From Pseudomonas morbosilactucae (GTDB lineage Bacteria > Pseudomonadota > Gammaproteobacteria > Pseudomonadales > Pseudomonadaceae), in contig NZ_JALQCW010000020.1 of the NCBI RefSeq assembly GCF_023241715.1, positions 1 through 35,724 on the forward strand: DNA of 35,724 bases, read 5' to 3'. The position numbers and the translations under genes are program-made. Positions within the stretch are counted from its first letter, which is position 1. The number at the start of each line of letters is the position of its first letter. The notes beneath the pieces are model-generated. The model worked only from the letters and a program-made list of their open reading frames with translations, had not been told where the DNA came from and ran no database searches. Below are positions 16,715 to 25,493 of this stretch, piece by piece.

Positions 16715-17463
16715 GGTTGGCTCAAACTGCCTAATGAACAGGCGGAAATTTGCATTATGCAGAGACGTTGAAGGTCGACGAGAATGGAGCCAATATAGTC
16801 TCTTGAAAGCAATCCTTTATCATAGGTGCTGCTTTGGGCGCTGGAGACATAGAGATCGTTTCGAGTGAAGTAGGAAATCGCTTCTCTTGTGAGCTCAACT
16901 GGTAGGGCGTCAGGGGCTGATATGAGATCCTCTAATGAGAAGGAGACAGGTAAGATATCAAGCAGGTGTGAAATGAAACGCTCCTTCAACAACAAAGCAG
17001 CAGTCCATCCACCCTGACTGAAAGTTTCGGCGATAGCTTTGCACGCGTCCTCATCGAAGAGCCGGAAGCCATGCGTACAGGTTTCATAAGTGTCTTTATA
17101 AAGATTGGCGCGTGCTGCCAAATTCATAGCGAAGCTAAAGTATGTAATCCATCGACCTTCCGCGACTGGTTTACCTGTAATGGTGCCCATGCGACAGTGA
17201 AATAACCATTTCTGCACCGTTTCTAGCAGCAGTTTATTAGAGTCGTCGGTGAGGTTGGTGCCGTCCGCCATCAAGCGATCAAAGCTCATGCACTGAAGCT
17301 TTGACCCACCTGGAAAACTGACCAACCATTCCTGACTTCCGATCCCGCCCCTTACCAGCCAATCTGCTTGATAGCTGTGGCTTCTTTTATAGATTTTGCT
17401 TTGCCGTTCCGCTTGTTCGATCATCGCTTTGATACGACGCTCGTCGAATGAAAAGTCTTCCAT
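16642..17463 (-). CDS. N-terminal part of the second recombinase-like protein
   Basis: About 273 residues from ATG 17463 (MEDFSFDERR), which overlaps the upstream stop as TAATG and has GGAAGG before it; an ATG at 17478 is an alternative. No catalytic motif is present, as expected for a core-binding half. The natural continuation after ALKT appears to be LDEAADGAMG in the frame of the 474-residue ORF, so a frameshift near 16650 probably splits the gene. Confidence 0.65.
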   Translation of the reverse strand: MEDFSFDERRIKAMIEQAERQSKIYKRSHSYQADWLVRGGIGSQEWLVSFPGGSKLQCMSFDRLMADGTNLTDDSNKLLLETVQKWLFHCRMGTITGKPVAEGRWITYFSFAMNLAARANLYKDTYETCTHGFRLFDEDACKAIAETFSQGGWTAALLLKERFISHLLDILPVSFSLEDLISAPDALPVELTREAISYFTRNDLYVSSAQSSTYDKGLLSRDYIGSILVDLQRLCIMQISACSLGSLSQPWPMTTYYKEVCAQIFTALKTLRH

Positions 17464-19571
17464 TAGACGGCCTTCCAAACAGAAAGCGAGACTAGCGGAC
17501 GAAGGTCGTGTTTCAGGATGGTCGCACGAGCATGCGATTTCCGGAGTTCACTCATGGAATCGCCCGAGACCCTGTCCGCGATAGCCATCTCAGCGTTAGA
17601 TGCGCTATCGAAATCGAGGGAAACTGTTTTCGCTACTAAATCCCTGAGCACCGGGAAGATCCATAGGGGCACGCTGGTTCGCTCATCGATCACCGAGCGT
17701 TCTTCTAGTGCAAGCTTATCGACGGCATCTGCGTATGCGTAGATCGCGGCAAGGCTACCCGCACTCCGATCAAACAGCAGCTCGCGCTCTACAAACATTT
17801 CAATTAGAGAGCTGGGGTCAGGCGAGTAATGACCAAGCTTCGAGCGTAAGGCTTCGCTTAAGGGATCTCCCTTCTTAAGGCCTAATAGTATCCGTCGGAC
17901 AAAAGCCTGTAGCTCTTCTCGAGTGCTAAAGTCAGATGCAGCTAACTGCCAAGGCTCGCCCTCTGTTGCTACTAAGATGACCTTTTGATGTAGCACCCTG
18001 AAAAACCTCGTCGCCCATCGATGAACCATCCAGGCCGGAATATATTTATCTCTGACCACCTGCAAAGAGTTACCCAGCATGTCCGCTACGGCCTGGAGAC
18101 TACCAGTACGCAAAAACTCCAAAATCCCTTGAGTGCATCGGATCGTGTAGAGATTGACCATGCTTGGAGTTACGCCTACTTTGTCTAGTTCATCTTTATA
18201 TAAATCATGCAGAGAGAGTCCAGCATTTGTAGTCAAGGTTTTTGCAAAGTTAGGACTGGAGCCAATTTGGTTTCTGCTCGAGACAAGGAACAGCTTCCTC
18301 CACCCGCTCTTACCCTCCGATAAAAGGCGTCGTCTTGGCATATTTGTACACCGAATCACATCCATAACGATCCGAGTGCTCAATGGGGGAAGTACAGAGA
18401 CCTTGCGTGACTGCGCGCGAGGTTTGCTAACGCTGACTGTTATTCGCTTGGTGTCACTATTGCCGCGTAGATAGAATTTTCCGTCTCGTCGGTATAACCT
18501 TATGTTGGTCAGTGATGATGGATTGAACGAAGGGTTTTCTGATGCAATGATCGCACTTGCAACTGCGCAGTCTCTGGGTGACAAGTAGCCGAGTAGTCGG
18601 TTGAAAGTTTCGTTAACTGTATTGTTATCGATACAGTCGTCGCCGGCAGCCTCCCATACTCGTGCCCTAAGTTTTGGCTTGCTATGGGAGTTGTAGATGA
18701 CGGGCCTGAAGAAAGGTAGTTCTTGCAGGTCGTCGAATGTCATCGATTTAAGCTCGTCAGTCTGTTCGGCGTAATATCGAGCGACGGCTAGAAACCAGTT
18801 AATACCTGTAGGCGAATCTGGATGCGCAAGATGAATCCCATTTTTGCTGAATTGTCCGCTCTCAAGCACCGCCTCGATTTCGTCGTTCGAGATGTTCTTA
18901 CATAGCTCATCACCTCGGGCGTGGCATCTTAGCATTCGATTCCAGTAGTCTACCGAGCATTCGACAATGGCATCGGCCCTTGTCTCGAGAGTGTTCTTAA
19001 GATTAAGTAGGTACACGTCATCTTCAAAACTCAAGCCTTCTTCCACAAGGTATTTTTTGGGAAGCAGAAATCGTGGCCCTTTGGGAATAGGCGTGTGCAC
19101 AGTCCCGTAACCAGCCGGTTGAGACATATTCTCCGGTTGACTGACCGAATTCGCTTTTGCATCTGGGATGAATGTGTCTTCCGGTATGAATCCATCCCGC
19201 CTCAGTTTTTTGTAAACAAACGCCACCGCGCTCCAATGGTCATATCGGGTTTTGGGCTTATGATCTTTGTTGTAGAGGTGATGGGAGTAGTGTGTAAGTA
19301 TGAAGTTGCTCCAGTCATCTTCCGCAGGTGGGAACTTTAACCGGAGCTTGGTAACGTGGTTGAAGATATATCTACTTGCCCGGAAGCGTCCTGAATAGCT
19401 AGTAGTCTCTCCAGTGATGCATAATACCCTAACCGCTTCGGCTACTTTATAGAGCACTTCTTTGTCGACCCACGATGGAGTGTGGATAGTAGAAATCCTG
19501 TAGTCGCGAATACATTCATCATCATCCCACTTGAATGTGATGCGATCATCCTGCACTTGGTAGGTAAGCAT
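17463..19571 (-). CDS. large degenerate tyrosine recombinase-like protein
   Basis: First gene of the recombinase operon, 702 residues. The C-terminal half has the integrase layout, but key residues differ: the Arg box reads SFNPSSLTNI (Asn where Arg is expected), the HxxRH box reads YTIRCTQG, and the GHS box reads MLGNSL; a Tyr follows in VRDKYIP. It is therefore likely a DNA-binding or structural partner rather than a strand-cutting enzyme. The long N-terminal domain has no recognisable motif. Its stop overlaps the next start as TAATG. Confidence 0.75.
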   Translation of the reverse strand: MLTYQVQDDRITFKWDDDECIRDYRISTIHTPSWVDKEVLYKVAEAVRVLCITGETTSYSGRFRASRYIFNHVTKLRLKFPPAEDDWSNFILTHYSHHLYNKDHKPKTRYDHWSAVAFVYKKLRRDGFIPEDTFIPDAKANSVSQPENMSQPAGYGTVHTPIPKGPRFLLPKKYLVEEGLSFEDDVYLLNLKNTLETRADAIVECSVDYWNRMLRCHARGDELCKNISNDEIEAVLESGQFSKNGIHLAHPDSPTGINWFLAVARYYAEQTDELKSMTFDDLQELPFFRPVIYNSHSKPKLRARVWEAAGDDCIDNNTVNETFNRLLGYLSPRDCAVASAIIASENPSFNPSSLTNIRLYRRDGKFYLRGNSDTKRITVSVSKPRAQSRKVSVLPPLSTRIVMDVIRCTNMPRRRLLSEGKSGWRKLFLVSSRNQIGSSPNFAKTLTTNAGLSLHDLYKDELDKVGVTPSMVNLYTIRCTQGILEFLRTGSLQAVADMLGNSLQVVRDKYIPAWMVHRWATRFFRVLHQKVILVATEGEPWQLAASDFSTREELQAFVRRILLGLKKGDPLSEALRSKLGHYSPDPSSLIEMFVERELLFDRSAGSLAAIYAYADAVDKLALEERSVIDERTSVPLWIFPVLRDLVAKTVSLDFDSASNAEMAIADRVSGDSMSELRKSHARATILKHDLRPLVSLSVWKAV

Positions 19572-20543
19572 AATGAGATCCTACGTTGAAAGCGGCATAG
19601 CGTAGTGATCTGGTTGCTCTGGTCAAGAACTTTCGTGCGTGCTTCTAAAGTTTTAAATAGTGTATTAAAAGCATACTCTTACATGTATTTCGGGACGGGA
19701 TTTTGCATTAGCCTCACGTCGCAGTGAAAGGTTGGCCGACAATTGATATGTTGTTTGGTATATCTGTTGGTCTGTGTTTCGCTGATAAGGAATTGCCGGA
19801 CTGGACGCTGATCAGCGAATACGCCGGGGGGGAAGGATTAGGCTGGACGAGAGGGTTCGTCGTTATCGGCATACCTAAGCGTGGGTGAGTGCAAGGAAGG
19901 CGGTTGCTGCTTCCCAGTGTACTTAGTTCCTAGGGAGTATTTCACTGAGCGATTGCTTGGTCATCCTCAACCAGGTGGTCTCTAATAGCTCTTTGCCGGG
20001 ATTGCTGGCGGGGCATTAATTAAAGCAATATTGACTTAGCGTTTGAACCAATTATCGATTTATCTCGTCGCCGTGTTCTACGGAATACAAGCACTACCTC
20101 CGCATATATTTAGTCCGGTTGGTGTTCGGCCCCTAGCTCGTGGTATCGAGTCTAATGTTAGGCTCCGAATCGGCTTGAATCACGTCCAGCGCAACCGTGA
20201 TTTTTTTCAGGTGTGACTGGACATCCCGCGCCTCGCCGCAGACAACACTGCGATACGCGCCTGCTGTCCACCCTTGAGATTGGTGATTTGGGGGGTGCAA
20301 AGGCGATGGACGGTGCGCTAGGGCTTCCCACCCGTCAATCCGAGGTGATGGGCAACCTGGCCACGATGACCTCATATCGATCATTGTGAGATCTCTCTTC
20401 CGTTCTCAGCCTATGGGAGGTGGTGGAGTGTCGATGAATTCAGCGTTTTTTCCGTCTTCGGTATCCGAAGCACATGGAAATGGGTGTCAAGTTTTAGGTG
20501 TCAAAATCGTTGTCTAAGTTGTTGATTCGTATAGGGTTATACC
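19572..20543. other. roughly 1-kb AT-richer gap upstream of the recombinase operon
   Basis: No convincing gene. A 46-codon plus-strand frame (19748-19888, ending GFVVIGIPKRG) and an 83-codon minus-strand frame (20384-20133) are open, but neither has a family match I know. A TTGACC on the minus strand (19627-19622) may be part of the operon promoter; the matching -10 is poor. Terminal recombination sites of the island are expected here. Confidence 0.4.
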
Positions 20544-20570
20544 TTCTAGATGAATTCATGTGTCTAGAAA
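20544..20570. other. imperfect palindrome at the right island end (candidate att site)
   Basis: TCTAGA, then TGAATTCA, then TGTCTAGA form a nearly symmetric 25-base palindrome ending a few bases before the resumed chaA homology. Tyrosine recombinases use such inverted arms around a core. No second copy was found in the window. Confidence 0.4.
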
Positions 20571-20576
20571 AACCTA

Positions 20577-21347
20577 ATGCTCGACATCAACGGCATCCTC
20601 GGCCTGGCGGCGCTGATGGGCGGCATCAAGCACGGTGAGCAGTCCTACAACGACGACTCGGCGCGCACCTACAGCGTGATGATCCTCACCGCCATGGGCG
20701 TGTCAATGGTGGTGCCGGAGTTCATTCCCGAGGCGGACTGGAAGGCGTATTCGGCGTTCACCATTGGCGCCATGGTGGTGCTCTACACCTTGTTCCTGCG
20801 CATGCAGGTCGGGCCCCACAGCTACTTCTTCAGCTACAGCTACCCGGAAAAACGCCGCAAGCAGGAGCCCCTGGAACAACAGGCCCAGGCGGTCAACCTG
20901 GGGCTGAGCATCGGCATCCTGGTGTTTGGCGTGGTGGTGATTGGCGCCCTGGCCGAAGTGATGTCCAAGACCCTGGACCTGGGTCTGGAAGGCACTGGTG
21001 CGCCGCCGGTGATCACGGCGATCCTGGTGGCGGCAATTTCCGCCGCGCCGGAGATTCTTACCGCCTTGCGTGCGGCCCTGGCCAACCGGATGCAGTCGGT
21101 GGTCAACGTGGCCTTGGGGGCCTCGTTGTCCACGGTGATCCTCACCGTGCCGGTGATGGAAGCGATGGCGCTGTACACCGGCCAGCCCTTCCAGATGGCC
21201 ATGACGCCGGTGCAGACGGTGATGGTGTTGATCACCCTGGTGGTCAGCGCGATCAACCTCAATGACGGTGAGACCAATGCCATCGAGGGCATGACCCACT
21301 TCGTGCTGTTCGCCACCTTCATCATGTTGTCGTTGTTGGGGTTGTAA
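20577..21347 (+). pseudogene. chaA: ChaA-type Ca2+/H+ antiporter, 5' end lost at the island junction
   Basis: The 256 residues match the C-terminal two thirds of calcium/proton antiporters of the CaCA superfamily (ChaA/y4hA, about 360 residues). The second alpha-repeat is present (ISAAPEILTALRAALANRMQ, then VNVALGASLSTVILTVPV), with seven or eight hydrophobic segments. The first alpha-repeat and N-terminal helices are absent. The in-frame upstream sequence meets a TAG at 20565-20567, and ATG 20577 has no good ribosome-binding site. GC content rises sharply here. It is read as the core gene into which the island integrated. A shortened protein might still be made but would lack half the exchanger core. 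Confidence 0.8.
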
Positions 21348-21374
21348 GCATGGTTTCGCCGGCCAGCCCGCCCC

Positions 21375-21400
21375 CGTAGGAGCCGGCTTGCCGGCGAAAG
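21375..21400. repeat. REP element (GCCGGCTTGCCGGC hairpin)
   Basis: GTAGGAGCCGGCTTGCCGG matches the common P. fluorescens-group REP. It sits between two convergent genes and could act as a bidirectional terminator. A second copy lies at 24533-24554. Confidence 0.8.
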
Positions 21401-21407
21401 CGCCCGA

Positions 21408-22766
21408 TCAGGCGCCGCCGATCAATTCCCGCGCAGCCTGCCGGTGATCGGCAATCAAGCCCCTCACATCCAACCCATCCACCTGCCCGTCGATCACTCG
21501 CCACTGGCCGCCGACCATCACCCGGTCCGCCCGATCGGCGCCGCACAACAGCAAGGCCGACAACGGATCGTGACTGCCGGAGAAGCGCAGCTCATCCAGT
21601 TTGAACAGGGCCAGGTCGGCCTGTTTGCCCACGGCCAATTCGCCGATATCCGTACGCCCCAACAACTGCGCCGAGCCGCGAGTTGCCCAGCCCAGCACTA
21701 ATTCCGGGGTGATCTTTTCGGCGCCATAGCGCAGGCGTTGCAGGTACAGGGCCTGGCGGGTTTCGAGGATCATGTTCGAGGCGTCGTTGGACGCCGAACC
21801 ATCCACCCCCAGCCCGATCGGCGCACCGGCGGCGCTCAGTTCCAGGGTCGGGCAGATGCCCGAGGCCAGGCGCATGTTGGAGCTTGGGCAATGGCAGATG
21901 CCGGTGCCTGCGGCACCGAGGCGGGCGATTTCGTCGGGGTTGAAGTGAATGCCGTGGGCCAGCCAGGTGCGCGGGCCGAGCCAGCCGACGCTGTCCAGGT
22001 AATCCACGGTGCGCAGGCCGAAGCGCTGCAGGCAGAAATCTTCTTCGTCGAGGGTTTCGGCCAGGTGGGTGTGCAGGCGCACATCCAGTTGTTCGGCCAT
22101 TTCAGCGCTGGCGCGCATGATTTCCGGGGTCACGGAAAACGGCGAGCAGGGCGCCAGGGCGATCTGGATCTGCGCGCCGTCGCCACGCTCGTGGTAGGCC
22201 TGGATCAGGCGCTGGCTGTCTTCGAGAATCACCGTGCCTTGTTGCACCGTCTGCTGCGGCGGCAGCCCGCCGTCGGCTTCCCCCAGGCTCATGGAGCCGC
22301 GGGTGAGCATGGCGCGCATGCCCAGTTCGCGCACGCTGTCCACCTGCACGTCGATGGCGTTTTCCAGGCCTTCGGGAAACAAATAGTGGTGATCGGCGGC
22401 GGTGGTGCAGCCCGACAGCAGCAGTTCGGCCAGGGCTACCTTGCTCGCCAGGGCGAGTTTTTCCGGGGTCAGCCGGGCCCACACCGGGTACAGGGTTTTC
22501 AGCCAAGGGAACAGTGGCTGGTTGACCACCGGTGCCCAGGCTCGGGTCAGGGTTTGGTAGAAGTGATGATGGGTGTTGATCAGGCCCGGCAGGATCACAT
22601 GTTCGCGGGCATCGAACGTGCGCTCGCAGGGTGTGCCGGGTTGTTGCCCGGCCGCGAGCACTTCGACAATCAAACCGTTTTGCAGCACCAGGCCGCCACG
22701 GGCATCGAGGCCGTTGGCAGTGAAAATGGCCAGGGGATTTTTTAACCAGGTACGGGTCGCAGGCAT
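21408..22766 (-). CDS. 8-oxoguanine deaminase
   Basis: The 452-residue protein is a cytosolic amidohydrolase with the metal motifs NTHHHFYQ (HxH), HTHLAE, HGIHF and the catalytic Asp in LGVDGSASND. It closely resembles PA0142, the characterised 8-oxoguanine deaminase that turns 8-oxoguanine into urate. Guanine deaminase or an atrazine-chlorohydrolase-like enzyme are the alternatives. Nearby nucleoside-type transport genes fit a role in purine salvage. Confidence 0.85.
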   Translation of the reverse strand: MPATRTWLKNPLAIFTANGLDARGGLVLQNGLIVEVLAAGQQPGTPCERTFDAREHVILPGLINTHHHFYQTLTRAWAPVVNQPLFPWLKTLYPVWARLTPEKLALASKVALAELLLSGCTTAADHHYLFPEGLENAIDVQVDSVRELGMRAMLTRGSMSLGEADGGLPPQQTVQQGTVILEDSQRLIQAYHERGDGAQIQIALAPCSPFSVTPEIMRASAEMAEQLDVRLHTHLAETLDEEDFCLQRFGLRTVDYLDSVGWLGPRTWLAHGIHFNPDEIARLGAAGTGICHCPSSNMRLASGICPTLELSAAGAPIGLGVDGSASNDASNMILETRQALYLQRLRYGAEKITPELVLGWATRGSAQLLGRTDIGELAVGKQADLALFKLDELRFSGSHDPLSALLLCGADRADRVMVGGQWRVIDGQVDGLDVRGLIADHRQAARELIGGA

Positions 22767-22869
22767 GGTGGCCGGCTCCTCTGAAAGTGGGTTCAGGTTA
22801 GCCAGCTCAGTGTTGCCCTGTCTGCTGATCCAGGGGCGTCAGGATCGACGCGGGGAGCAGTTTACGGCG

Positions 22870-22931
22870 AGACCGCGTTGCGGTCTATCGCGGGCAAGCG
22901 CCACGTCTGTAGAGGCGCTTGCTCGCGATGA
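22870..22931. repeat. REP doublet between deaminase and SDR genes
   Basis: A small hairpin (AGACCGC/GCGGTCT, 22870-22886) is followed by two inverted REP arms, ATCGCGGGCAAGCGCC and GGCGCTTGCTCGCGAT. This is a BIME-like pair typical of fluorescent pseudomonads. Confidence 0.75.
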
Positions 22932-22949
22932 CGTGCGTTCAGGTGCCAC

Positions 22950-23636
22950 TTACCAAGGAATGGTCTCGCCCTTGTAGTTGACGAAGTGATGGCCGCCCTT
23001 GCCGGTGTAGGCGTTGACTTGGGCGATCAAGCCGCGGGTGCTGGTTTCCACGTCGATGTCAGCGCCTTCGCCGCCCATGTCGGTTTTCACCCAGCCCGGG
23101 TGCAGGGACAGCACGGTGAGTTTCTGCTCGCCCAACTGGCTGATAAAGCTGTTGGTCATGGAGTTCAGCGCCGCCTTGCTGGCCTTGTACAGCGCCAGTT
23201 CCGGGGCATCGGGCATGGTCACGCTGCCCAGCACCGAACTCATGAACGCCAGCACGCCGCTGCCCTGGCGGATCTGCCCGGCAAAGCGCTGGGCCAGGTT
23301 GATCGGTGCCACGGCGTTGGTGAAGAACAACTGGCCGACCTCCGCCTGGGTGGCGTGGCCCGGGAGCTGGTTGTCCGGGCCCTTGACCCCGGCATTGACG
23401 AACAGCAGGTCGAACACCTGGTCCTTGAGTTTCTGGTTGAGGGCGATCACCGCTTGCTGGTCGTCCATGTCCAGTTGTTCGATCTGTACCTTGCCCAGGG
23501 CCTGCAAGGCCTCGGCTTTCTGTGGGTTGCGCACGGTGGCGGTGACTTGCCAGCCGTCTTCCAGCAGGCGTTGTACCAGGCCGAGGCCCAGGCCCCGGGA
23601 GGCGCCGATGATCAGTGCGGTTTTTGGCGAAGACAT
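22950..23636 (-). CDS. SDR-family oxidoreductase
   Basis: This 228-residue protein is a classical short-chain dehydrogenase. GASRGLGLG binds the dinucleotide, NAG follows strand 4, and the catalytic Ser (MSSVLGS), Tyr and Lys (YKASKAA) are intact. The substrate cannot be told; C-factor/csgA-like SDRs are similar. It lies 25 bp downstream of the MerR regulator on the same strand and is probably cotranscribed with it. Confidence 0.88.
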   Translation of the reverse strand: MSSPKTALIIGASRGLGLGLVQRLLEDGWQVTATVRNPQKAEALQALGKVQIEQLDMDDQQAVIALNQKLKDQVFDLLFVNAGVKGPDNQLPGHATQAEVGQLFFTNAVAPINLAQRFAGQIRQGSGVLAFMSSVLGSVTMPDAPELALYKASKAALNSMTNSFISQLGEQKLTVLSLHPGWVKTDMGGEGADIDVETSTRGLIAQVNAYTGKGGHHFVNYKGETIPW

Positions 23637-23661
23637 GGAAGGATTCCTTGATGAGTGAGGA

Positions 23662-24012
23662 TCATGGATTCAATGGGCAGGCTTGCCCGAGCCGTTGTCG
23701 CAGCTCCTGGCGCAACTCGTCCAATTCGGCAATGCGGGTTTCGATCAGGTTCAATTTGTCTTGCAGCAATTGGCTGACGGCGCTATCGGGATTGGGCGCC
23801 TGCCACAGGGCGCCGACGCTGCTGCCGATTTCGCCGAGGCTAAAGCCCAGACGCTGGGCGGTCTTGATGTAGAGCACCAGTTGGACCATTTCCGCGGGGT
23901 AATCGCGGTAACCGTTGGCACTGCGCTGGGCGGCGATCAACCCGCGCTGCTCATAGAAGCGCAGGGTGTCGCGACTGACGGCGCAGGCCTCGGCCAGTTC
24001 TCCGATGCGCAT
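23662..24012 (-). CDS. MerR-family transcriptional regulator
   Basis: 116 residues. The N-terminal winged helix is typical (MRIGELAEACAVSRDTLRFYE), followed by the dimerisation coiled coil LIETRIAELDELRQELRQRL. A single Cys near the C-terminus (QACPL) does not make a usual metal site, so the inducer is unknown. It is divergent from the membrane-protein gene at 24095, with a characteristic MerR promoter between them. Confidence 0.88.
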   Translation of the reverse strand: MRIGELAEACAVSRDTLRFYEQRGLIAAQRSANGYRDYPAEMVQLVLYIKTAQRLGFSLGEIGSSVGALWQAPNPDSAVSQLLQDKLNLIETRIAELDELRQELRQRLGQACPLNP

Positions 24013-24031
24013 GGGGGGATCTCAAGAGTGC

Positions 24032-24062
24032 TTGACCCTGGAGCATACTCCAGGCTTTAGCC
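24032..24062 (+). promoter_or_regulatory. MerR-type promoter with palindromic operator
   Basis: TTGACC (24032-24037) and TTAGCC (24057-24062) are separated by 19 bases, the over-long spacer MerR activators correct. A perfect palindrome (CCTGGAG, CATA, CTCCAGG; 24037-24054) lies between them. It faces the gene at 24095 and overlaps the control region of the merR gene. Confidence 0.75.
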
Positions 24063-24094
24063 TGCACGCTCCTTGAATCTATGGAGCTGTAGTT

Positions 24095-24559
24095 ATGTGG
24101 ACTGCTGATCAATATCGCAAGCTGGTACGGGCCAGTGGCTGGTACGACTTGCTGGTGACCCTCGCCTTTGTCACGCCCTGGAGTTTCATCGCCCTGCACG
24201 GGCTGATGCAAAGCACGGCCCAGGCCTTGAACCTGCCGGGTGAACTGCCGCCCTTCGAGCCCATGCACAGGATGATGGCCAACTTGATGGGCTCGATTGT
24301 CTGCGTGTGGTCGGTGCTGCGGATTCGCGACCCGCAGCTGGCATTTGGGCGTTACGACGCCGCTGGCCGCATCCTGTTTGCCACCTGGCAGATCTACGCC
24401 CTGGCCCACGGGGCGACGGCGCTGATCGGGGTCATTCTGTTCTTCGAACTGGCCTGGTGCGTGGCGCAACTGCTGCCGGTTCGCGCGAGTGCCCTTGAGC
24501 ACGTCGCCAGCAACCCGCCCCCCACGCACTTCCTGCAGGAGCCGGCTTGCCGGCGCTGA
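24095..24559 (+). CDS. small integral membrane protein, likely MerR target
   Basis: 154 residues with four predicted hydrophobic segments (about 17-38, 64-80, 97-112 and 112-127). The C-terminus (HFLQEPACRR) is encoded by a REP element, so the original stop was probably lost or displaced. Its promoter is the MerR-type element just upstream. Function unknown. Confidence 0.75.
   Translation: MWTADQYRKLVRASGWYDLLVTLAFVTPWSFIALHGLMQSTAQALNLPGELPPFEPMHRMMANLMGSIVCVWSVLRIRDPQLAFGRYDAAGRILFATWQIYALAHGATALIGVILFFELAWCVAQLLPVRASALEHVASNPPPTHFLQEPACRR
24533..24554. repeat. REP element overlapping a gene's 3' end
   Basis: The AGGAGCCGGCTTGCCGGCG core is the same as in the copy at 21375-21400. Here it is read through by the last codons of the preceding membrane-protein gene and separates it from the convergent ABC-permease gene. 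Confidence 0.75.
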
Positions 24560-24566
24560 GGCTTTA

Positions 24567-25493
24567 TCAGCGCCCCGCCTGCCACGGCTGCCCCAGCGAC
24601 ACCGGCGCATACAGGCGGGTACGCAAGGCATCGCGGGACAACAGCACCAGCACCAGAATGGTCGCCACGTACGGCAGCATCGCCAGCAGGTTGGAGGGAA
24701 TCGCCAGGCCCAGACCTTGCGCCACCAGGTGCAGGATGCTCGCCAGCCCGAACAGATATGCCCCGAGCAGCAAGCGCCAGACCCGCCAACTGGCGAACAC
24801 CACCAGCGCCAGGGCGATCCAGCCCCGGCCGGCGCTCATGTTCTCGGCCCACATCGGCGTGTAGGCCAGGGACAGGTAGGCCCCGGCCAGGCCGGCCATG
24901 GCGCCGCCGAACAGCACCGCCAGGGTGCGTACCCGCAGCACCGGCAAACCCATGGCGCTGGCGGCATCGGGGTTTTCGCCGACCGCCTGGACGATCAGCC
25001 CCAGGCGGCTTTTCAGGATCACCCAGGCCACCAGGGCGAAGAGGGCAAAGGACAGGTAGACCAGCAAGTCCTGGGCAAACAGCATGCGTCCGATCAGCGG
25101 GATGTCGCTGAGCAGGGGGATGGCCACTGGCTCGAAGCCGGCCAGGGGCTTACCGACCCAGGCCGCGCCGACAAAGCTCGACAGGCCCACGCCGAAGATG
25201 GTCAGGGCCAGGCCCGTGGCCACTTGATTGGCGTTGAACACCAGGGCCACCACAGCGAACAGCGCCGACAGCAGCATGCCCGCGCACATGGCCAGCAGCA
25301 CCCCCAGCCACAGGTTGCCGCTGTTGAGGGCGACGATAAAACCGATGACCGCGCCAAACAGCATCATGCCTTCCTGGCCCAGGTTGAGAACGCCGCTTTT
25401 CTCGCAGATCAGTTCGCCCAGGGCCACCAACAGCAAGGGGGTGCCGCAGCGGACCATGGCGTAGAAAATATTGCTCAGCAGATCGATATCCAT
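24567..25493 (-). CDS. BMP-type (nucleoside) ABC transporter permease 2
   Basis: The start is ATG 25493, overlapping the upstream stop as TGATG. The 308-residue protein (MDIDLLSNIFYAMVRCGTP) is a BPD_transp_2 permease with about eight to ten membrane helices, the NupQ/YufQ type that carries nucleosides or purines. The motif GEKSGVLNLG-like sequence is present as CEKSGVLNLGQEGMML. Longer open frame upstream is shadow. Third gene of the ATPase-permease-permease operon. Confidence 0.9.
   Translation of the reverse strand: MDIDLLSNIFYAMVRCGTPLLLVALGELICEKSGVLNLGQEGMMLFGAVIGFIVALNSGNLWLGVLLAMCAGMLLSALFAVVALVFNANQVATGLALTIFGVGLSSFVGAAWVGKPLAGFEPVAIPLLSDIPLIGRMLFAQDLLVYLSFALFALVAWVILKSRLGLIVQAVGENPDAASAMGLPVLRVRTLAVLFGGAMAGLAGAYLSLAYTPMWAENMSAGRGWIALALVVFASWRVWRLLLGAYLFGLASILHLVAQGLGLAIPSNLLAMLPYVATILVLVLLSRDALRTRLYAPVSLGQPWQAGR

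Noticed and set aside
13303..19571. Classical phage-integrase prophage
   Set aside because: No capsid, terminase, tail or lysis genes are present; the recombinases are arranged as an overlapping multi-recombinase operon.
1..20576. CRISPR array
   Set aside because: No regularly spaced repeats were found; the only tandem repeats are the hexamer at 1-24 and tiny duplications.
20703..21325. Long minus-strand frames opposite chaA (His-rich)
   Set aside because: They are antisense shadows of a GC-rich gene; the plus frame has clear antiporter motifs.
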